The translations under genes and the position numbers were made by a program. A stretch of DNA of 64,000 nt from Isoetes taiwanensis (lineage: Eukaryota; Streptophyta; Lycopodiopsida; Isoetales; Isoetaceae), in contig JAJEKV010000002.1 in the NCBI GenBank assembly GCA_021234155.1, positions 43,639,203 to 43,703,202 on the forward strand, read 5' to 3'. The notes under the pieces were generated by a model, which worked only from the letters and a program-made list of their open reading frames with translations, was not told the DNA's origin and did not search any database. Shown here one piece after another: positions 58,281 through 64,000 of this stretch (within the stretch, counting starts at the first letter, position 1; each line of letters opens with the position of its first letter).

Positions 58281-61200
58281 ATGGCACCAAAGGACTCCCT
58301 CAGAGAAGGTAATTTCTAACATTTCAGCTCAGCAAGATCGCGGCCGCGATCGTGCCTACTAGAACTTCTATTGTTTTCATAAGTATAGCCTTCAAAGCAA
58401 GATCGCGGCCCTTGGTCTTCCGGGCTAGGTTTTGTAATGTCTTGATAGGCCGTGGGTGCTCAACAAGATCGCGGCCGCGGTCTTGCTGAGCATAGATTTT
58501 CTTTCTTGCGATGTTCATGAGTAGTAGTGTAGTAGGTCACTAGGATCGCGACCGCGATGTTCGTGGAGATGGAATTGTTTTCTTTGTCGTGTTTAGTTTG
58601 CATACACAACATCGCGGCCGCGATAGTGTGGAGTGCTATTTTAGTTGCTTGGAAGGATCGCGGTCGCGTTTCTCTTCAGTAGTTTATACATTTTCGTTCC
58701 ACAACATTTTGCAGCCTATCAGGCTCTCACCACAGGCTTTTGTTTACAAAGACTTGCTTTGTTTTCGAGGACCGGATGTCGAACCCATCCATTATAACCC
58801 CTTCCAATGAAAGGAAATGGTGTATTGAGATTGCACAAGCCATACCGCATATTAAAGGTGATCGCAGAAAGGACCTGTGCCTGTTCCTGCGGACTGGAAA
58901 GAAACCTGAGGACGTTGAGCAAGTTGGCATAGTGGTAGCAATGTGGGAAGGCACAAAGAACAATGTGCAAGATGCTATCATATGCAGCATTGAGGACACA
59001 CAAGCATTGCAATTCCTCGAGTACATTTTGAAATGGCGCAATTATGATCCGTCCTTGATGACAGCCAGCAAAATGAACAAGCCAGCCACAGGGAAAAACG
59101 TCCCCACATCAGCTAAGGGTTATGGCTGGTTGTTGCCATCCTATGAATCTCTATCTTTGTCAGGAATAAAGGGAAACAGAGACATATTGGTAGGGTTCTC
59201 GGCATGCAGAAATGGTTTGTCTACAGACAAGAAGCCTCCGAGCTGTGCTTTGAAAGCAGTTCGGGACGAGAAAATGCCCTCCGTGATGGACACCAATTGG
59301 CTAAGAGCCGTGGCCAAGAAAAAGAGTGTGAAACCTATTGCTACTTTGGGAGAGACGTCAGCACAAAAAAAGGTTGTTGAAGAACCAGAATCCACGATAA
59401 ACCCCTCCGGTATTATTAACCCTACTCTTCCTCTTGCTTTGAAGGCGAGATAGCACTACATCTGGTGGATTTATTCCAAAAAAACTCCCTCCTTTCAAAA
59501 TTAACCTTAGAAATCTCACACCTGCTGACGATAGCCCGCAGCCCAAAGACTCTCAAACCCCCAAAGCCTCCTCTAAACTAGCATTGACATGGCCCCACGC
59601 ACCTGCCATTCCAGTCGAGTTGAAGTTCAATCCGGAAGAGGAACGCGAGATGGCAGAGCAAACCACTCAGAAGCTTGAACAGTTCAAAAGGTTTTACCCC
59701 TTAGGGGTTAATTGGTTTACAAAGATTTCTATTTTTGATTGTGAACCTGCACCAGCAAACTTGACACACAGAATGCGGTCAAATGACCATGTTCAAACTC
59801 GGTTAAAAGCTTCAAGACATACCCCGAGAGGTCCTCACACCTGGCCGACGTGCGTCTTTTGACCCTATTACCGTGTAACGATTTCATTATCTTTTGGACA
59901 CTCGTTATGTAGATTTGACTTGATGGTTGTCTATCTTTCAGGAGGAGGGTGACATGGAGCAATCCAGAAGATTTGAAGGGCAAGAAATTTTATATTATTT
60001 CTGGCAACCACAAGTATTTGCGCTGCAAAACTCCTTTGTTCTGATTGTCGGGGCGGTTGGAGCAAAGAACTAGAATTTGCCAAAGTATATGCTAGAAGAA
60101 GATCGAGGGTGCTCAACGGAAATCTTACGGACAAGGAATATATAGAGTTGAGTATTCAATGCAACGGTAATTGCAAACACCGTGTCTGAGAGCCACCGAT
60201 TGAAAATCGCAACAACCGGCCATCGCACAAGGCTTATGGTCGTCCTCCACAAGGACCTATAGGGACAGCTACAACTTCAGCTTGGAAGGTATTTATTTAT
60301 TTTCTACTCGCCAACATCGCGGCCGCGATCTTGATGACCTTTGCTTCTGCAGGATTTCCATGAAATTGCAACGACCACCTTGAAAGTGCAGGAGCTTAAG
60401 GATGAAAAACAATTCATTTTTATGGATGAGAAGGTTTTTAAGAAGTTAATGGAAGTTGCCGGTCTGTGGGTGAGTCGTAAACTCAGTGACGACCATGGTG
60501 AGTTTCCGGACAAGCCATCCAAAGATTTCTTTAACAAGACCTGGCTCCGGATGCTACGAGGTATGTCGAATGCAGAGGTGTCACAGCTGCTCGATGAGAT
60601 TATAGAAGGCAAGACGTATTTAAAGGTGCAGTCAGGTTATAGCGGGAGATTTGATTGCAAACAACGGGCAACTGACATCAGAACCCTCACTTTTATGAGG
60701 TTGAAATTTTATCTTATGCCACAAATTTCTTTGCGAAGGATTTCAATAGCCGGGAGGAATTGCCCGGGCTTTTTCCCGATCCGAATGAACAGAGAATACC
60801 GGATATATCGACCGAACAGAAAGTAACGTGAAGGCTAACTATAACAAGGATCATACACAAGGTAACCTACCTGTAGCCTTTCTGGAGCCAATCAGGAATA
60901 TTCTAAAGCCAGAAGAGGCTAGAAAAAGAAAGGAAAAGAAAAATATTGTCATAGCAATGACGAAGGATGGCATCCCTACTTCCTCCCAAGTGTCAGAGAA
61001 TGCGACATTGATATTCATTGACATCCGAGGGATAAACAAGGTATGGGATTGCAAGAAATACACAGATCTATTTACAAGGATAGCTACCATGACGCATGCC
61101 AAAATTTATCACTTGGTTATTATCATGCGCTCAGTGAATTTGCCCAATTGCTTGTACAGTCAGAAGCAAATTCAGGGCGGTGGCTACCTATCTTTAGGTT

Positions 61201-62361
61201 CTTATGAAGAAATGGGATGGGAGAGCAAACGAAGGGTGAAAGAACATCAGTACTTTATTAGTCATATGTGCATTAACAGGAGTGATGTTCGGGTAGCACC
61301 TGTGCAACCAGAGCTGGAGCTTCGCCTATCTCCACACGGCAAGGCTCCTAAGTCAACACCATTGCCTCCAATGCCGCTAACAGGTAATGAGGATGCCGAT
61401 GAGAAGATAAAAAAGAAATTTCAGACTCTTTTTACAGGCAAACCAAGATTCAAATGGGCGGCAATGGAAGGAGATCTTGTATTGAAATGTCAGCTGAAAA
61501 CCTCGTATGCCTACCATATTGTTGAATACCGGTGCCAACCGATGGTTGCGCTCGATTTCTTTTAAATTGGGACATTTTTCGTGTTGCTCTTATGCAAGGC
61601 AAAAGAGCGTGGCCTTCGAAAAGTTCAGTAAAGTGTGCCGTTTCCCGAGGGCGTTCTTGGAAACGCTTTGAGAAAATGGCCAATCAAAGTGCGGGGGTTT
61701 GAAGAAGAAGAGAAAGCGAGAATGTTGAGCCCGATCCAGCTCGCCCAACATCGGTATCACCCAAAAACACGATCTATCAAACCCGGATTCCATTTTGGAG
61801 AACCTCGATGCTAAGTCCCACTTAAGAGAGAATGGCGTAAAACAAAGCGCTTTTGCTTGAAGAGACTGAAAAAGGTATAGAAGCCCTCGAGCCCACTTTT
61901 CAAAAATTGAGTGCACTTAATGAGAAGTTTGATGGGTACATGCCTTTCTTGACAAAGCTAACATAAGTTTCAATACGTGGGTGTAGAACACATGGAAACA
62001 GAATTCACCAAAGACATGGAAGCGCACCAACAAAGACATGGAAACCCGACGAAGATGAGGTTCTCGGGACACAAGAGCATCGTACACGGAAGAAGCGAAG
62101 CTCTCTCATCCACAGCAGATTGCTAATGAATCGGAGAAGGAACTTATAGGCGGGAGCAGTGCAGTGGACAGTGAAAAATGGGAGCCTGATTCACATCTGC
62201 AGCGCATCGCAAACGCCATGGGTGTTCAGATTCCAGAGGTCACAGGTTATTCAGAGATGGACACAACACAAGCTATGGAATTGGGTAGAGAGCATGTCAA
62301 CCGCATGGCCAATGAAATGGGTGTGATACCTGATCAAGTATCTGAAACACAATCAGAATAA
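58281..62361 (+). CDS. Unknown multi-exon gene with ParB-like motif and Rossmann-like segment
   Basis: Exon 1 58281-58308 (MAPKDSLRE) follows a TATA box. Exon 2 58723-59872 begins in the unrecognised NERKWCIEIAQAI region and reaches ELKFNPEEEREMAEQ. Exon 3 59942-60288 contains KKFYIISGNHKYL, like the G-x-H-R-x-x-A-A core of ParB-type domains, then VYARRRSRVL. Exon 4 from 60353 starts DFHEIATTTLKVQ. Frames to 61565 contain TLIFIDIRG (61006-61031), a beta-strand-D-x-x-G segment where a DNA methylase would carry D-P-P-Y, then LPNCLYS and LGSYEEMGW. A last frame ends at 62361. Frame changes occur at about 59446, 59805, 60020, 60690, 60832 and after 61480; several fall at CAG/CTG. It may be an element gene or host gene. 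Domain assignments are tentative and the boundaries after exon 4 uncertain. Confidence 0.5.
58337..58670. repeat. Spaced palindrome array in intron 1
   Basis: Six sites at 58337, 58401 (half), 58468, 58545, 58611 and 58657, each ATCGCG-NN-CGCGAT or a one- to three-base variant. Starts are 64, 67, 77, 66 and 46 bp apart and the spacers are unrelated in sequence. AAG or GG often precedes the site. The array fills the first intron of the gene at 58281. Confidence 0.85.
60289..60352 (+). other. 64-nt intron carrying a perfect palindrome
   Basis: Donor GTATTT and acceptor CTTCTGCAG bound an intron that contains ATCGCGGCCGCGAT at 60316-60329. Confidence 0.6.
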
Positions 62362-62472
62362 TGAATGTTGTATATTACTTCCTTCAATGGAAATTTTGGT
62401 TTCAGGAATATGTATTACCATATCTTTTTGTCTTTAACCATAGCTTTTACCATATGTTTAATGCTAAAAATA

Positions 62473-62636
62473 ATCGCGATCGCGATCCTCTGTAGCAATT
62501 ATATGGCTTTAAATACTGAATTTTTTGTGATATGCTTGCTCCTCGGTACCTTATTTTAACACAATGCTCTCATATGGTCTTAATAAAAGGCTCATTATTT
62601 TGTCTCCTTTCAGCTGCGAAACATCGCGTTCGCGAT
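62473..62636. repeat. ATCGCG-NN-CGCGAT palindromes, downstream group
   Basis: ATCGCGATCGCGAT (62473-62486) and ATCGCGTTCGCGAT (62623-62636) lie just downstream of the gene. The second is outwardly palindromic with a TT centre. Confidence 0.8.
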
Positions 62637-62879
62637 TCTTGCGATAAGTTTGTGCATTCCCTCCTACTACCTTCTACTGGCGATGGACCTTTGCATGAGC
62701 TGTAAAAATTATATTTCCGCAGAACACTGAATCATTTGCAGAATTTGTGCAAAAAAACGCCAACTTTTACTCAGTTGGTAGCAGTTTTTGCACTGTATGG
62801 CTACCCGCTAACCTATTTCATGCTAAACGAGAATTCCAAATTTCTCTAATTAATGAAATCATGCTTAAAAGATGTGTAA

Positions 62880-63275
62880 CATTTTCAGCTAAATTGCTCA
62901 AGCAATCTACAGGTCAAGCTTCAGAACATATCCAACTTAGTGATGGTGGTTTGCAGAGTTTAGAAGACACTGGTATCTTAGAGATCTTTGATTTGGAAGG
63001 CAGAAAAATTGATCTTAAGAATGTCTTGTGTGTACCTGGGCTTGTAAGAAATTTAATTTCTATTGCACAGCTTATGGATCTAGGCTACAATTGTTTTTTT
63101 ATAAGCTCGAGTGTAAAGTTAATTTGATAATAAAATAAAGTTTGTGGGGAAAAGAGTTGGAAACTTATTTGGTTTCAGTTCTAACATAGCAGGAGTAAAT
63201 ATGGCCACAGTAACTTTGATGAAGTTTTGACATGAAGGACTCAGTCACACTCTTATCAACAATATGTAGCATAAT
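62880..63275 (+). pseudogene. Ty1/Copia pol fragment (protease to pre-integrase region)
   Basis: The frame contains SDGGLQSLEDTGILEIF, GRKIDLKNVLCVPGLVRNLISI and QLMDLGYNCFF, the conserved stretch after the Copia protease. After a stop, a broken HEGLSH motif at about 63231 corresponds to the pre-integrase W-H-x-R-L-x-H. Both ends are truncated; inactive. Confidence 0.75.
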
Positions 63276-63283
63276 AACAGGGT

Positions 63284-63562
63284 GGTCAAAGCATGGAGCT
63301 GGGGGGCATTTTTGCGCCAGCCAAGCACCCCCTAAGCACCTAATGTGGGAAATTTTACTTATTTTTATCTTTTTTTCTATAACTCCGATGAAGCTGAAAT
63401 TTTGTATTCCAAGGCGTAATATGAATGCGTTTTAGTGAAAAATATAAAAAAAATAAAAGAAAAATATTTTTTTAAAATACAAAGAAAATAGCTCCGGAAA
63501 GCACCCCCTAAGCACCATGTGTCGCTGACACAAAAAGTGTCCCCCACCTCCATGCTTTGACC
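63284..63562. mobile_element. MITE with about 25-bp terminal inverted repeats
   Basis: GGTCAAAGCATGGAG (63284) and CTCCATGCTTTGACC (to 63562) are inverted; pairing continues into TGGGGG / CCCCCA with one or two mismatches. CACCCCCTAAGCACC is repeated inside (63329 and 63503). No coding capacity. Confidence 0.65.
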
Positions 63563-63698
63563 CAGGGGGTTTTCTTTATGTTTTTGTACGCTTTTCACTA
63601 AGGTTTTCCTATGATTTCGTGATGCATTCAAATGGATGTACTAATGCGTACATCTAGAGTGCACCATTTCTGAGCCATTGATTTTAGCCTTTTTTTTT

Positions 63699-63865
63699 TC
63701 AATGGTCAACAACCAATGGCTCACAACAAAAGCCCTTTTTTTGTGCGTGTGGTGCATAATGGTCAACAACCAATGGCTCACAACAAAAGCCCTCTTTTTA
63801 TGTGTGGGGTGTATAATGGGCACATGAAGGGCTTGAAGGGCACATGAAGGGCTTGAAGGGCGCAT
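63699..63865. repeat. Short tandem duplications
   Basis: AATGGTCAACAACCAATGGC to CAAAAGCCC is repeated at 63700 and 63759, and GGGCACATGAAGGGCTTGAA is repeated from about 63818 and 63838. No gene to the end of the window. Confidence 0.75.
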
Positions 63866-64000
63866 GTAGTACAGTTTCCCCGCCAGCAACACATTTCTTA
63901 TCATAACTTTTGATCCAGAGCTCTGTTTCAGATGATTTTTATTGCGTTGGAAAGCTCTCTCCGAGATCTTTTTGATAGTGTATGATATGGATATGTTTGG

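Noticed and set aside
58337-58670. CRISPR array (short repeats with unique spacers)
   Set aside because: The repeats are only 14-16 bp, vary at the centre and edges, spacing is uneven, and the context is a plant intron with splice sites and no cas genes.
59941-60288. Host sulfiredoxin gene
   Set aside because: The GNHKYL motif lacks the sulfiredoxin F-G-G-C-H-R catalytic cysteine, so a general ParB-like core is the closer match.
56887-62636. Bacterial or vector contamination, suggested by NotI-like GCGGCCGC sites
   Set aside because: The sequence around the sites is AT-rich, has plant-like introns and TATA box, and adjoins plant transposons; sites vary at the centre, unlike vector linkers.

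Overview
The window looks like a repeat-rich nuclear chromosome segment of a land plant. The best evidence is a twelve-exon diacylglycerol kinase gene of the plant DGK5-like type (30750-33802) and a captured fragment of a plant-specific class IV HD-ZIP gene (24691-25260). I cannot name the species; the transposon load would suit a fern, lycophyte or other large-genome plant, but that is a guess. Only the kinase looks like an ordinary intact host gene. A tyrosine-recombinase gene, a small 80-residue gene and a large multi-exon gene at 58.3-62.4 kb are the other credible loci. Almost everything else is mobile DNA.

Layout. 1-1584: decayed element gene with a GHTHxDID domain. 3150-4310: LTR-like repeat with a strong hairpin. 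4676-4942: MITE. 5585-7549 and 26493-27475: the two halves of one Ty3/gypsy chromovirus, split by an 18.9-kb CACTA-like transposon (7550-26492). That transposon has 31-bp terminal inverted repeats and a TGC target duplication. Inside it lie subterminal ACATGTC repeats, a 2-kb tandem duplication with conserved small exons, A-rich repeats, GA/GT microsatellites, three blocks of a 19-bp minisatellite, two large fold-back palindromes, and the HD-ZIP IV fragment.

27.5-30.6 kb: a multi-exon gene resembling Crypton-type tyrosine recombinases. 30.7-33.8 kb: the kinase. 33951-35217: TIR element. 37.8-39.0 kb: LINE-like tail. 39490-40019: fold-back MITE. 40030-44990 and 45548-48350 are two copies of a 2.8-kb repeat; the first carries two insertions whose empty sites are kept in the second.

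50.2 kb: Copia 5' end. 50.7-51.9 kb: small gene and a tandem pseudogene copy. 55207-52056 (minus): a second GHTHxDID gene with an N-terminal DUF8039-like part. Divergent from it, 58281-62361 (plus) encodes an unfamiliar protein with a ParB-like motif and a Rossmann-like segment. Between, around and inside this pair are many short palindromes of the form ATCGCG-NN-CGCGAT. This palindrome-plus-ParB-like arrangement is the most novel thing in the window.

Caution: pairs of duplicated segments differ mostly at CAG/CTG trinucleotides, often by odd small indels, and several frameshifts fall at the same trinucleotides. Some broken frames here may be assembly consensus errors (possibly at methylated CHG sites) and not true decay.
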